Assembly (NCBI RefSeq): GCF_010092505.1
Contig: NZ_CP048021.1
Location: 3,162,001 to 3,226,000, forward strand
Length of the DNA stretch: 64,000 nucleotides
Source of the DNA: Virgibacillus sp. MSP4-1
Lineage (GTDB): Bacteria; Bacillota; Bacilli; Bacillales; Alkalibacillaceae
Reading direction: 5' to 3'
In this document: piece after piece, positions 25,211 through 33,847 of the stretch
Layout: every line of letters starts with the position of its first letter
How positions within the stretch are numbered: the stretch's first letter is position 1
Translations under genes and position numbers: made by a program
Notes under the pieces: generated by a model
The model's input: the letters and a program-made list of their open reading frames with translations, nothing else
What the model was told of the DNA's origin: nothing
Database searches by the model: none

Positions 25211-25861
25211 ATGGCAGCAACAGCCGTTATGGAATCGATTGCGATGATGATCATGAGCTTTCTCGCCGGCTTTATCTTCTTTTATTTCATGAGCAGTCAG
25301 GAAAAGACGGTAAAAAAGCAGCAGATTTCAGTCCTGATTTCATTGCTTATTGATTTTGTGATTTACATCTGGGTGGGAAAAATCATCGTACATATGGATA
25401 TTTTCTTCACAGATCCTATTGCCGTCCTGGCCATTCCAGGTAATTCGCAGGCCTTTTATTTAGCTGTTCTTTTTATATTGATTCATATTTTCTTTCAGAC
25501 AAAAAGAGGGCAATTGGAACCACTTAAGGTTATGGAGGTCTTTTTCTATACCTTTTTCAGCGCATCGTTCGTGTATGAATTTTTGCAATTGACCTGGAAT
25601 GACGATACTTATACGTGGCCCTACTTATCGCTGTTATTTGTATTATTATCAGGAATGGTAGCATTGCATGATCGAATGCGGTCGATGCGCCTTATGCCAA
25701 TCATCGTTTTTATATGGAGTATGGGTCAGTTTTTATTTGCGATCAACCGGCCATTTACCACGGTTTTCGGTTATTCCATGGACTGGTGGTTCTTTCTGAT
25801 GATAGCTATGGCCACACTTATTGCTGAGGTCATTAATAGAAAGGAGAGGGTGAAATCATGA
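25211..25861 (+). CDS. Unknown polytopic membrane protein in ccdA operon
   Basis: A 216-residue protein with six to seven hydrophobic helices, no cysteine motif and no recognised domain. The frame extends to 25181, but TAGGAGGAAAGGA lies right before the ATG at 25211. Its end overlaps the ccdA start (ATGA), so it belongs to a three-gene operon with ccdA and a thioredoxin-like protein. The shared operon suggests help with thiol transfer or cytochrome maturation across the membrane; this is inference from context only. Confidence 0.65.
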   Translation: MAATAVMESIAMMIMSFLAGFIFFYFMSSQEKTVKKQQISVLISLLIDFVIYIWVGKIIVHMDIFFTDPIAVLAIPGNSQAFYLAVLFILIHIFFQTKRGQLEPLKVMEVFFYTFFSASFVYEFLQLTWNDDTYTWPYLSLLFVLLSGMVALHDRMRSMRLMPIIVFIWSMGQFLFAINRPFTTVFGYSMDWWFFLMIAMATLIAEVINRKERVKS

Positions 25862-26595
25862 CAGGAGATGTTACACTGTGGCTTGCCCTTGGAGCAGGGG
25901 CACTTTCCTTTTTATCTCCTTGTACACTTCCTATTTTCCCAATGTATTTATCCTACATTACCGGAATAAGTATAAAGGAGTTAGAGGGACAAAAGACAGC
26001 CAAAATCCGTTCAAAATTACTGATTCATTCTGTATTTTTCTTATTTGGTGTTTCGCTTGTGTTTATCGGGCTTGGGATTGGCGTCTCCTTCCTTGGACAA
26101 TGGATCCAGGGAATGCTGACAGGAGAAACAGGACTGTTTATTCAGCGTATCGCAGGCATATTTATTATAATCATGGGATTGTTTGTCGGTGGGTGGCTGA
26201 CGATAAAAAATCTCATGAAGGAAAAGCGGATGCAGTTTTCGAAAAAGCCGGTCGGATATTTAGGAACGGTTTTTGTAGGAGTGGGATTTGCAGCAGGCTG
26301 GACCCCCTGTATCGGACCGATTTTCGCTTCGATTTTAGTTGTAGCTGCCAGCAATCCTGCGCAGGGAGCTTTTTACACGATCTTTTATGTCATTGGTTTT
26401 GCGATTCCGTTTTTAGTATTAACCTTTTTCATCGGTTCAGCAAGATGGCTGGTAAGGCACAGTGAAAAGATTATGAAGGCAGGGGGAGCCATCATGGTTG
26501 CCATGGGACTGCTCCTTTTCACCGGTCAAATGTCCCGTATTTCTGCTTATTTACTAAAATTGGTAGAAGGAACGTGGTTTTCAAACTTAGGTTAG
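25858..26595 (+). CDS. ccdA: Cytochrome c biogenesis/thiol-transfer protein CcdA
   Basis: The 245-residue protein has six helices and the two CcdA cysteines in LSPCTLPIFPMYLSYITG (Cys22) and AAGWTPCIGPIFASIL (about residue 148). CcdA passes electrons from cytoplasmic thioredoxin through the membrane to extracytoplasmic thiol proteins such as ResA or StoA. The adjacent gene is just such a membrane-anchored TlpA/ResA-like thioredoxin, so the pair is functionally coherent. GAAAGGAGAGGGTG precedes the start. Confidence 0.92.
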   Translation: MTGDVTLWLALGAGALSFLSPCTLPIFPMYLSYITGISIKELEGQKTAKIRSKLLIHSVFFLFGVSLVFIGLGIGVSFLGQWIQGMLTGETGLFIQRIAGIFIIIMGLFVGGWLTIKNLMKEKRMQFSKKPVGYLGTVFVGVGFAAGWTPCIGPIFASILVVAASNPAQGAFYTIFYVIGFAIPFLVLTFFIGSARWLVRHSEKIMKAGGAIMVAMGLLLFTGQMSRISAYLLKLVEGTWFSNLG

Positions 26596-26613
26596 AAATG
26601 GAGGGGGTTAGCA

Positions 26614-27132
26614 ATGAGAAAAGCCATTATTTTGGTAGTGGTTGCCGGACTCTTTTTCTGGGCGGTGTACGATTTTGTTATCCAGTCCAATCAGGAGGCT
26701 GAAGCGGACGTCGGAACAAACGTGGATGACCAGGCTCCGGATTTTGAACTAACCACATTAACAGGAAAGACAGAGAAACTTTCAGACTATCGCGGAGAGC
26801 CTGTCATGATAAACTTCTGGGCATCATGGTGCGGACCCTGCCGAAGTGAGATGCCGGCCATGCAGAACATGTATGAACAAAATGATATCAATATATTAGC
26901 CGTTAACTTAACGACCCAGGAAACAAAGAGACAGGATATTCCGGACTTTGTGGACGAGTTTCAATTAACATTCCCGGTTCTATTAGATGTGGAAGGGAAA
27001 ACCGGCTCAGCCTATCAGATTGGTTCTATCCCAACTTCTTACTTTGTTAATTCGGATGGGATTATCTCCTATAAGCATACCGGACCATTAAATGAGGAAC
27101 AGATTATGCAGCAGTTTGAGAAAATGAAATAG
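26614..27132 (+). CDS. Membrane-anchored TlpA/ResA-like thiol-disulfide oxidoreductase
   Basis: The 172-residue protein has an N-terminal membrane anchor (residues 4-23) and an extracytoplasmic thioredoxin fold. The active site is WCGPCR (Cys73, Cys76) inside NFWASWCGPCRSEMPA, and the cis-Pro loop is GSIPTSYFV near 145. It should reduce disulfides outside the membrane, with electrons from the CcdA encoded just upstream. It is similar in size and layout to ResA and StoA; which role (cytochrome c or spore cortex) cannot be decided. GGAGGGGG precedes the ATG and a terminator closes the operon. Confidence 0.88.
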   Translation: MRKAIILVVVAGLFFWAVYDFVIQSNQEAEADVGTNVDDQAPDFELTTLTGKTEKLSDYRGEPVMINFWASWCGPCRSEMPAMQNMYEQNDINILAVNLTTQETKRQDIPDFVDEFQLTFPVLLDVEGKTGSAYQIGSIPTSYFVNSDGIISYKHTGPLNEEQIMQQFEKMK

Positions 27133-27157
27133 TGGGCAAGAGTTGATAACGGGAACT

Positions 27158-27201
27158 GATGCTGAACGTCATGGAGTCATGATGTTCAGCATTATTTTTT
27201 T
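27158..27201 (+). terminator. Terminator of the ccdA operon
   Basis: ATGCTGAAC and GTTCAGCAT are perfect arms, with inner CATG/CATG, followed by TATTTTTTTATT. Confidence 0.85.
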
Positions 27202-27281
27202 ATTAGGTGGTTTTTAAAATATATGGATATAGTGATAGAATAGAATTCAAGAAATTATTGGAAATTACGGGAGGATTTTTT

Positions 27282-28094
27282 GTGAAGGATGTAAATATTT
27301 TGAGGAATACTTTTGCACTGATTAAAGATAACTTCTCGAAACTGTTTGGAATTTATCTTATTTTAGTAGCCCCCATTTACGTTATCGATGCAATGATTAT
27401 GGTTGCTATGGGTGTGTCGCTTGCGGGCCGGGAATCACGGAATACTACCTGGTATGAATCACTTATTTCGACGAGTACACAAGCACCAATTGAGGAAGGG
27501 AGCATCTGGCTTACCGTAACAGGGCTGTTAGGTACAATGGTATTATTACCAATTGCCTATGGTGCTGTCATTTTTGCTGTCAATCATATTCGAAATGGCG
27601 AATCCTTTACGGTTCCTGCTGTTATCAAACAGGCACTTCATCGCTTTTGGCCGATTTTTGGCAGCCATTTATTATTTATTCTAATGTTTACAGGATTAGT
27701 GATTGTCTTCTTGCTTCCTGTCATGATGTTTGGCGTTCTTGGTGTCATAATTGCAATTCTGGCCTTTATAGGTTTTGCCATCTTACTGGGGTACTGGCTG
27801 ACAAGATGGAGTTTTTATCTGATTAAGGTTGCTTTTGGCGATCACGCACCTGCATTTTCCAAGAGTTGGGACTTTACAGAAGGACGTGTGTGGCCGCTAA
27901 TGGGCTTCTACATTGTGGTTTTTCTCATCACATTGGTCATCAATCTGCTTGTTGAGTTTATTTCCGGTTTCCTATTTGGAAATGGAATTCTGCAAATTTT
28001 TATCCTGGACATTACAAGTCTATTTGTATCCTTAATCTTTTTTGTGGCTTATAGTCTGGTGTATTTTGAGGTGAAGGTTAGAAGGGGAGAATAA
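27282..28094 (+). CDS. Unknown polytopic membrane protein
   Basis: A 270-residue protein with about six long hydrophobic helices (around 18-45, 85-115, 130-195, 215-265), lacking charged catalytic motifs. The pattern resembles the membrane domain found in glycerophosphodiester phosphodiesterase-like proteins (DUF7847-type), but that is tentative. The open frame begins at 27207; GTG at 27282 is chosen for GGGAGG seven bases upstream. It is a single gene. Confidence 0.6.
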   Translation: MKDVNILRNTFALIKDNFSKLFGIYLILVAPIYVIDAMIMVAMGVSLAGRESRNTTWYESLISTSTQAPIEEGSIWLTVTGLLGTMVLLPIAYGAVIFAVNHIRNGESFTVPAVIKQALHRFWPIFGSHLLFILMFTGLVIVFLLPVMMFGVLGVIIAILAFIGFAILLGYWLTRWSFYLIKVAFGDHAPAFSKSWDFTEGRVWPLMGFYIVVFLITLVINLLVEFISGFLFGNGILQIFILDITSLFVSLIFFVAYSLVYFEVKVRRGE

Positions 28095-28186
28095 GGCAGG
28101 CATAATACATATTAATCTATTGAGATAGAGGATTTACTCAAACTACTGCTATATACGCACGGGCCGTCTATGAGCTGGCAAAATAA

Positions 28187-28231
28187 CAGACCAGGCTCTG
28201 CTCTTAACTCTGGAGCGGAGTCTGGTCTGAT
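28187..28231 (-). terminator. Terminator of the glycoside-hydrolase-like gene
   Basis: CAGACCAG and CTGGTCTG form the base of a long, slightly interrupted stem with inner GCTC/GAGC. On the minus strand TTATTTTG follows. Confidence 0.65.
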
Positions 28232-28233
28232 GT

Positions 28234-28881
28234 TTACCATAGCATCTGAAACAATCGGTCATCAATTAAATTCGTATCAATGGGACATGCAGAAGCATCC
28301 CTGCCATATTGCCAGGCCCATACGTTGGCATTGCAGGGGGGCTTTGAAGGGGTAAAGGCGGGAGCTTCTGTCCGCACCGTTGCACCTGCTTCTGGTTCGG
28401 CACTCCATAATACAGACTGATTGGCTACCTCGGGATGGCTGGCTACTGCTGAACAATAGGCATTGCTAAAATTGCCTGTCTCAGGGTCATGATAAAAGCC
28501 TGGGCGATATCCCGTCGGACGCATGGCATCTACGTACCCTCTGATCCATCCTTCATCAACCTCAAAAAAACGCTCTACATTGGCAAAGAGCACAGTGCCT
28601 TTAGGAACGCCCAATCGTCTGGCATGAAAGGCGGCATTTTGGGCTATGACACGTCCCTGCCGATTCCCTCTTGCTTCACGGAACTTATTATAAATGGGCA
28701 TTACCTTTGTGCCGCTGTTATGGAGCAGCTCAATTTCTTCCTTTGTCAAACCTTCCGAAGCATTAGGGACGGTGGTCAGGTAACGGCCCCAATAGTCTGG
28801 TTTACCGTAGTTATTTAATACACATCGATATAAATCTTCGGTCACATTTGTGGAGGAATCCACTCCCCACAGATAGCTCAT
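28234..28881 (-). CDS. DUF1906 glycoside-hydrolase-like protein
   Basis: The 215-residue protein fits the DUF1906 family (Rv2525c-like), a TIM-barrel related to GH25 lysozyme-type hydrolases. Visible landmarks are WGVDSSTNV at the N-terminus, KPDYWGRYLTT, KVMPIYNKF, GVPKGTVLFANVE, GYRPGFYHDP and the end VWAWQYGRDA...IDTNLIDDRLF. No signal peptide or cell-wall anchor is seen, which is common for spore or phage-type members. Cell-wall or spore peptidoglycan as target is likely but not shown. GCGAGGAGTGAAACC precedes the ATG. Confidence 0.75.
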   Translation of the reverse strand: MSYLWGVDSSTNVTEDLYRCVLNNYGKPDYWGRYLTTVPNASEGLTKEEIELLHNSGTKVMPIYNKFREARGNRQGRVIAQNAAFHARRLGVPKGTVLFANVERFFEVDEGWIRGYVDAMRPTGYRPGFYHDPETGNFSNAYCSAVASHPEVANQSVLWSAEPEAGATVRTEAPAFTPSKPPCNANVWAWQYGRDASACPIDTNLIDDRLFQMLW

Positions 28882-29005
28882 GGTTTCACTCCTCGCTTGA
28901 TCTATTTTTTCTTATAAATGGGCAGGGGTTAGCACATTTTGGTTTCATTTTTATGTATATGGTTTCAACCCGTAATTGGCGACTAATCAATGGCAAGGGG
29001 AACAC

Positions 29006-29057
29006 AAAAAGTCCCCTCAGGATACAGGCGTTATCTGTAGACCTGAGGGGACTTTCC
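29006..29057 (-). terminator. Terminator of the secreted protein gene
   Basis: AAAGTCCCCTCAGG and CCTGAGGGGACTTT are perfect 14-base arms. On the minus strand the stem runs into TTTTTGTG; it is also partly bidirectional. Confidence 0.85.
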
Positions 29058-29087
29058 TTTTCAGTAATTCACATGGGCGTTGCTCGA

Positions 29088-29564
29088 TTATAAGGTAGGT
29101 TTATCATGTTCATGGACCACTACATTTTTAAATTGAAAGGCGGCCTGCTGTTTGCGATTCGTCAGGACCATGATATCAACTTCAGCTGTATTGGGTGAAA
29201 GCATTAGGTTGCGCTGAGCCTTTTTCCAGTTGTCCGTCAATTGGATTGGATCACTGATGGTTTCCTTAATAAATTTCCCCGTGGCATCCGTTTCTGAAAT
29301 ACGAATTAGCATTTCTCCCTTCCCTTTAAGCTCAAGCTGAAAGGTAATCTGCTTACCTCCATTGATTTTTTTCGGGGTAAACACAAATCCTTCATCCTGT
29401 TTGGACCCTTGTGTATTGACATGATAAGTATGCTCAGCTATTTCACTGATTTCAGCATCTCCCACACCAAAATATTTATAAGATTTTTCTTCTGCCAGTA
29501 AAGTTGCCGAACCAGCGAATATCATCATGAAACTCATCCATACTGCAATGATCTTTTTCAACAT
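29088..29564 (-). CDS. Secreted protein, unknown
   Basis: A 158-residue protein with a clear signal peptide (KKIIAVWMSFMMIFAGSATLLA, cut near AEEK; described in two parts of under 20: KKIIAVWMSF and MMIFAGSATLLA). The mature part is beta-rich with alternating polar and hydrophobic residues (QITFQLELKGKGEMLIRISE) and looks like a small jelly-roll such as carbohydrate-binding modules. No catalytic residues or cysteines. TTAGGAGGCCGT precedes the ATG. Function unknown. Confidence 0.65.
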   Translation of the reverse strand: MLKKIIAVWMSFMMIFAGSATLLAEEKSYKYFGVGDAEISEIAEHTYHVNTQGSKQDEGFVFTPKKINGGKQITFQLELKGKGEMLIRISETDATGKFIKETISDPIQLTDNWKKAQRNLMLSPNTAEVDIMVLTNRKQQAAFQFKNVVVHEHDKPTL

Positions 29565-29630
29565 ACGGCCTCCTAAGTATAAAACGATTATTCCTTAGTT
29601 TGGGCAGTACAACAGAAAATTATGTCCATT

Positions 29631-29894
29631 TCAGGAATTTTGATGAACTTCATGCAGGGGAAAGGTTAGCAGCGGAATGTCCTCTGCAACAATGGATACG
29701 ACTGCATCTTCAATCATCGGAAATTTCTCTTCAATATACTGACGAGCCTCATCCTCCAGGGATCCGATTGGATGATGAGTGACCAGACCAGGCTCAGTGG
29801 CAAACTCCTCCATCTGTGGATTGAGCTCGAGGATAATCGCCAGTTTTCCATTCCGCTCCTTAATCTCATAGCTCTGAAACAAACCCTCATTCAT
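29631..29894 (-). CDS. Small protein sharing the N-terminal domain of the LysM protein
   Basis: An 87-residue soluble protein. Its stretch NGKLAIILELNPQMEEFATE, the following acidic LEDEARQYIEEKFPMIED, and the last VVSIVAEDIPLLTFPL align with the N-terminus of the seven-LysM protein encoded near 61.2 kb (DGYNVILYLEPNQTEFAKEL; LRTKVPNLRVNVVKVML; ASIPL). So both carry the same about 70-residue module, here free-standing. GAAGGGGGC precedes the ATG. Role unknown; a spore or envelope function is plausible from the LysM partner. Confidence 0.6.
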   Translation of the reverse strand: MNEGLFQSYEIKERNGKLAIILELNPQMEEFATEPGLVTHHPIGSLEDEARQYIEEKFPMIEDAVVSIVAEDIPLLTFPLHEVHQNS

Positions 29895-30055
29895 GCAGAT
29901 GAGCCCCCTTCAAAATTATAAAAGATCAATTTTTATAAAGAGCAGCTTTTGCAGCCGTCTTTATATGTATATGAAAGAGTTGCTTATGTGGTTTCTGAAG
30001 GGGAACAATGGTGACGTGATGCATATTGTGGGCTGGGCCCCTGAATGGTGGTGCT

Positions 30056-30556
30056 GGATATCGATACCGTGAATACTGCGATACTGATTCATTCGCTGAT
30101 TTGACTGATATAATGGTTAATTAGACGGATAAAATGATTGAATCAGTTGATATATGGCCGGAATCGGCTTGATTCCGGCATCAATAGACTGGATGATCTG
30201 TTGCTGGCGGATACTAGCCGGGTTTTAATGGATTTCTCGTATGAATCGGTGGATATACGTCTCAAACTGATGGATTAAACCGGAGAACAGACGTGAATCC
30301 AGGAAATTTCGGCGGATATCCGGGTGAGTGACGGATACTGGCTAAGATTGGATGGATGGAATCAGACGATCGATGGGAATCGGCCTCAAATGGACCGATT
30401 CCTCCATCAAATCGACCGATTCCCATCCCAACCCGATTGATACCCGGCATCAGCAGCCTAACCCTCAAATAACAATACAGATACCCGTCCTTAACAGACT
30501 GATACTCATCGCCTGGAGACGGATATTCCAGCTAAACCGACGGATAAAGGACTAAA
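30056..30556. repeat. Degenerate tandem array, 20-21 bp units (block B)
   Basis: A gene-free 750-base gap is filled by about 24 loosely conserved units of 20-22 bases. On the left, units end in GG and contain GGATA or GATT (boundaries near 30096, 30117, 30137, 30158, 30179). On the right, from 30395, units begin with CCGATTCC or CNGATACCC at 30395, 30416, 30437, 30457, 30478, 30499 and 30520. The two halves look like opposite orientations meeting near 30370-30400, where GATGGGAATCGG and CCGATTCCCATC are inverted. Short frames here are not credible genes. Confidence 0.6.
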
Positions 30557-30648
30557 CTTGGTTGATTCCACCAACAACGGCATCAATTTTATTTATTCAT
30601 CACAGTCAACAAACCGAAAATCCGCCCAAACCTCGCGATTATCCGGAA

Positions 30649-31782
30649 CTAGGGCTTCAGAACAACCTTAATACAGTTATCATCCTTCCCGTTGAAAATA
30701 TTATAGCCATGGGCTGCATCATCCAGCGGCAGTTTATGGGTGATAATTTCCGTTGGGTCAAACTCTTCATTGACGATTTGTTTATAAAGCTCCGGCATAT
30801 AGGTCCGGGCATGGGCCTGTCCGGTTTTAATGGTCACATTCCGTGTGAAGAACGGTCCAAGCGGAAACATATTATATAATCCTCCGTAAACACCGGTGAG
30901 CTGCACGGTTCCGGCTTTCTTCACTGCTTTGGTGGCAATTTGGATGGGGCCAAGAGTTCCGCCCTGAAGCTTGAGTTTTTGTTCAATGAATTCAATCGGG
31001 GACTTTTTTCCGTCCATTCCGACACAGTCAATAACGACATCAGCGCCACCCTTGGTCATTTCTTTCAGTGTTTCACCGGTATCTTTATCCTCGGCAAAGT
31101 TAAAGGTTTCCACATTGTTGATTTTTTTCGCGTGATCCAGCCGGTAGGGGAGATAATCAACGGCAATGACCCGCTCAGCCCCCTTTTGCCAGGCAAACTT
31201 CTGTGCCATTAAACCGATGGGACCGCATCCGAGCACAATAGCGGTATCTCCCGGCTTCATACCTGAATTTTCCACACTCCAGTAAGCGGTAGGGAGGACA
31301 TCGGATAAGAAGAGCAGGGATTCATCCTCCATCTCATTTTCTTCCGGAATGACAAAGGGGGTGAAGTTTCCAAAAGGGACGCGTAAGTATTCAGCCTGAC
31401 CTCCCGGGTAATTCCCGAACTTTTCGGAGTATCCGAAGTAACCGCCGCTGTCATAGTGAGGGTTGGAATGATCACATTGGGCAACAAGGCCATCATTACA
31501 GTATTGGCAATATCCGCATGCGACCGTAAAAGGGACGACAACACGATCACCTTTTTTCACCTCGGTAACATCCGGACCAGTTTCTTCTACAATACCCATG
31601 GGCTCGTGTCCGATAATATATCCTTCCGGCATGGGCATGTTTTCCTGATATAAGTGCAGATCCGAACCACAAATGGCAGTGGAGGTGATGCGGACGATAA
31701 GATCATCATTCTTCTGGATGGCAGGGTCGGGTTCATTTGTAACGTCTACTTTGTATCTTCCCTGATAGGTTACGGCTTTCAT
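30649..31782 (-). CDS. adhB: Zinc-dependent alcohol dehydrogenase (AdhB-like)
   Basis: A 377-residue medium-chain dehydrogenase. Catalytic zinc residues are in AICGSDLHLY near residue 38 and GHEPMGIVEE near 58; the structural zinc cysteines are in ACGYCQYCNDGLVAQC near 88-103; the NAD-binding site is VLGCGPIGLMAQ near 183. The length and the WSVENSGMKPGD region are those of the glutathione-independent formaldehyde dehydrogenase/AdhB branch. It would oxidise an alcohol or aldehyde with NAD. CGGAGGGATAAGCA precedes the ATG. The stop is next to repeat block B. Confidence 0.85.
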   Translation of the reverse strand: MKAVTYQGRYKVDVTNEPDPAIQKNDDLIVRITSTAICGSDLHLYQENMPMPEGYIIGHEPMGIVEETGPDVTEVKKGDRVVVPFTVACGYCQYCNDGLVAQCDHSNPHYDSGGYFGYSEKFGNYPGGQAEYLRVPFGNFTPFVIPEENEMEDESLLFLSDVLPTAYWSVENSGMKPGDTAIVLGCGPIGLMAQKFAWQKGAERVIAVDYLPYRLDHAKKINNVETFNFAEDKDTGETLKEMTKGGADVVIDCVGMDGKKSPIEFIEQKLKLQGGTLGPIQIATKAVKKAGTVQLTGVYGGLYNMFPLGPFFTRNVTIKTGQAHARTYMPELYKQIVNEEFDPTEIITHKLPLDDAAHGYNIFNGKDDNCIKVVLKP

Positions 31783-31857
31783 TGCTTATCCCTCCGATCG
31801 TTTTAAGCCTAGTATTTGTTGAAAAAGAAGGGATATGCAGTGGAAATAAAGCATAAA

Positions 31858-31890
31858 TAAGACCAGATCACTATAGACCTGGCCTTGCTT
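31858..31890 (-). terminator. Terminator at the end of the minor pilin cluster
   Basis: On the minus strand AAGGCCAG and CTGGTCTT pair and are followed by ATTTATG; the T run is weak. Confidence 0.55.
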
Positions 31891-31897
31891 CATAGAA

Positions 31898-33415
31898 CTA
31901 ATCATCATGGTTAACCTCGCGTATTGGGTCCCTTGTAAACAGGTTATCAATGTCAACTTTGTCATCTGAGGACCCTGTTTCAACAGGAAGAGGAACATCA
32001 TCCGTTAGTCCGTATTGTATTTCAATATTTCCATTTAATACATTTTGGGTATTGCCGGGTGTATTCCCATTATCTGCATTTCCCCGGTCCCACCAATTGT
32101 TATTAAAAAACGATTTATTTTGATTGCCTTTACCATGGTTACCTTTTGCTTTGCCACCAATGGATTTTGCTACGATAGCTCCTGTAATATTCGTAGTGCC
32201 GCCCCCGCCGCTTAACTCAAAATGGGCATTTGGCATATAAATGAGCTTGGAGGTTGTCCACGCATTTCCCTGTAAACTAAATTGGTCTCCACCACTGAAG
32301 ATATGCCCCCTGATGCCGTTATGGCTTCCTTGGTTATTTCCGCCTCCGGGTCTTAACTCAATATCTGCATCTTCTGCAAATATTGACCCATTTATAACTT
32401 GATTCCCTTTAAGGACAATCTGCTGTCCAGCGCCTTCCAAATAGAGGTTTAAGTAAGCTGTAGATCCGTGTTTATTTATTGATCCACCGTCTAAATTCAA
32501 TTGTTCTGAAACAAAAATATTTAGTTTCCCATTGCCTGTTATATGGATGTCGTTTCCATTTAAAAACAGTTGATCAACAACGATTTGTTTATCGGAGTCC
32601 TGGGTATCAATGATTACATCTGTTTTCAGGTTGATTTCCGAGAATGTGTAATTTTGATCAAGAATAAGACGATCGGTATAATGTGTAATAGATTGGTGTT
32701 TTGGGTAGTCTGGAATAGTAGGGAAGGATGGCATTTCCAGAAGTTCACCTTCTTCCAGTTGAACACCTTCAAAAATTTCCCCTTCATGATTGCTATTTTT
32801 TTGTATAGTAATGGCATTTGGTTCAGATGAAAGAGTACCGATATTTCCGATGATTTTTGTACTGCCTTTTACAGTAAAGGGCTCCACTGTAAACACAGCC
32901 ATCTCATCGGGTATATAAGTATTTTGTTGTTTCTGCTGCCAGGTTAAAGTGAATGTTGTTGCCACTGTCCTGGATTGATTCCCAATTGTGCCTGTCGAAT
33001 GAATTTGAAATTTACGCTCAGGCTGTCTTCCTCCTCCTCCTGATAGCTCCTTAATTTTTACCTTAGCTTTAGGTTGTTCGCCAAAAGATGTTTCAAATGC
33101 AGTAATGGTTTCATCGTTCAGATTTTCTTCTATTTTCTCAAAAAAGGGAATAGGGGTGGTGGACTGTTCGTATGCTTGTTCTACCTGTAACTGTATATCC
33201 TTCAGTTTATAATTCATACCTGCCTCAGCAATATAATACGTGGCATGACTGTTTCGTTCCCCTGATGTTCGCTGAAGATTGCCTGCTACCGTTCCCAAGA
33301 GGCTGACTCCTAAAATTAAGAACACAACAAATACCATTAACACACTGACGAGAGCAGCACCTGTTTCGTTGTGGATGGGTAGTTGTTTTTTGTAATTAAC
33401 GTTCATTGGCTTCAC
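31898..33415 (-). CDS. PilX-like large minor pilin protein 2
   Basis: A 505-residue protein. The N-terminus (HNETGAALVSVLMVFVVFLIL) holds the PilX-type hydrophobic helix with GAALVSVL instead of the classical GFTLIE site, and GERNSHATYYIAEAGMNY follows, typical of PilX_N. The remainder is beta-rich with many Gly/Asn repeats (GSTKIIGNIGTL, GNDIHITGNGKLNIF, GGGNNQGSHNGIRGHIF, GNHGKGNQNKSFFNNN), suggesting a beta-solenoid-like passenger exposed on the pilus tip or surface. It ends triad 2 of the minor pilin operon. Such large PilX proteins in Gram-positive pili may act in adhesion; this is inference. GTG start adjoins the preceding stop. Confidence 0.72.
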   Translation of the reverse strand: MKPMNVNYKKQLPIHNETGAALVSVLMVFVVFLILGVSLLGTVAGNLQRTSGERNSHATYYIAEAGMNYKLKDIQLQVEQAYEQSTTPIPFFEKIEENLNDETITAFETSFGEQPKAKVKIKELSGGGGRQPERKFQIHSTGTIGNQSRTVATTFTLTWQQKQQNTYIPDEMAVFTVEPFTVKGSTKIIGNIGTLSSEPNAITIQKNSNHEGEIFEGVQLEEGELLEMPSFPTIPDYPKHQSITHYTDRLILDQNYTFSEINLKTDVIIDTQDSDKQIVVDQLFLNGNDIHITGNGKLNIFVSEQLNLDGGSINKHGSTAYLNLYLEGAGQQIVLKGNQVINGSIFAEDADIELRPGGGNNQGSHNGIRGHIFSGGDQFSLQGNAWTTSKLIYMPNAHFELSGGGGTTNITGAIVAKSIGGKAKGNHGKGNQNKSFFNNNWWDRGNADNGNTPGNTQNVLNGNIEIQYGLTDDVPLPVETGSSDDKVDIDNLFTRDPIREVNHDD

Positions 33416-33847
33416 CTACTCTCTGAGATAAATCACCGTTGAAATGGATACGGAATTTCCATGTGGATTGGGGACGCTGATCAAACGCAGTTCTATTTCA
33501 TTTCCATTTTGTTCAACCGTTAATTCCTGTATATTCGTTGCCAGCTTATGGTTGTTCTTTTTAAGGGTCTGGCCATCAAGTCTGTACGTGGTTTCCTGAC
33601 CGATATGAATTTGGTTATTGGCGACGACCACTTGATCGGGATTTGCCCTTCGAATTACCTTTGTTATATCCTTAGCCGCAAATCTTATATCTGACTGTGT
33701 CCTGACTTCTTCGGACTGAGTCTGATATTGACTCACGCCAAATAGATGGACAGCCCCAATAAGTAATAAGATGATGGAAATAATGGCGAGGGCGGCAAGT
33801 AATTCAACCAGGGTCATGCCCTGTTCCTTATGTTTTTTGGAGTTCAC
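33416..33847 (-). CDS. Minor type IV prepilin (PilW/PilJ-like), triad 2
   Basis: A 143-residue prepilin with the type III signal KEQG^MTLVELLAALAIISII, Glu at +5, and a long N-terminal helix. The C-terminal part (QTEVRTQSDIRFAAKDITKVIRRANPDQ-like) matches the PilW/PilJ pattern, where a DI/DIT helix follows the stem. It is substrate for PilD encoded in the divergent operon. Its GTG start abuts the upstream stop, with no gap, so translation is coupled. Confidence 0.8.
   Translation of the reverse strand: MNSKKHKEQGMTLVELLAALAIISIILLLIGAVHLFGVSQYQTQSEEVRTQSDIRFAAKDITKVIRRANPDQVVVANNQIHIGQETTYRLDGQTLKKNNHKLATNIQELTVEQNGNEIELRLISVPNPHGNSVSISTVIYLRE

Noticed and set aside
30352-30879. Short plus-strand frames within repeat block B and adhB
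   Set aside because: They lack ribosome sites, have repeat-driven composition (many Asp-Pro/Ile-Pro), and one is antisense to adhB.
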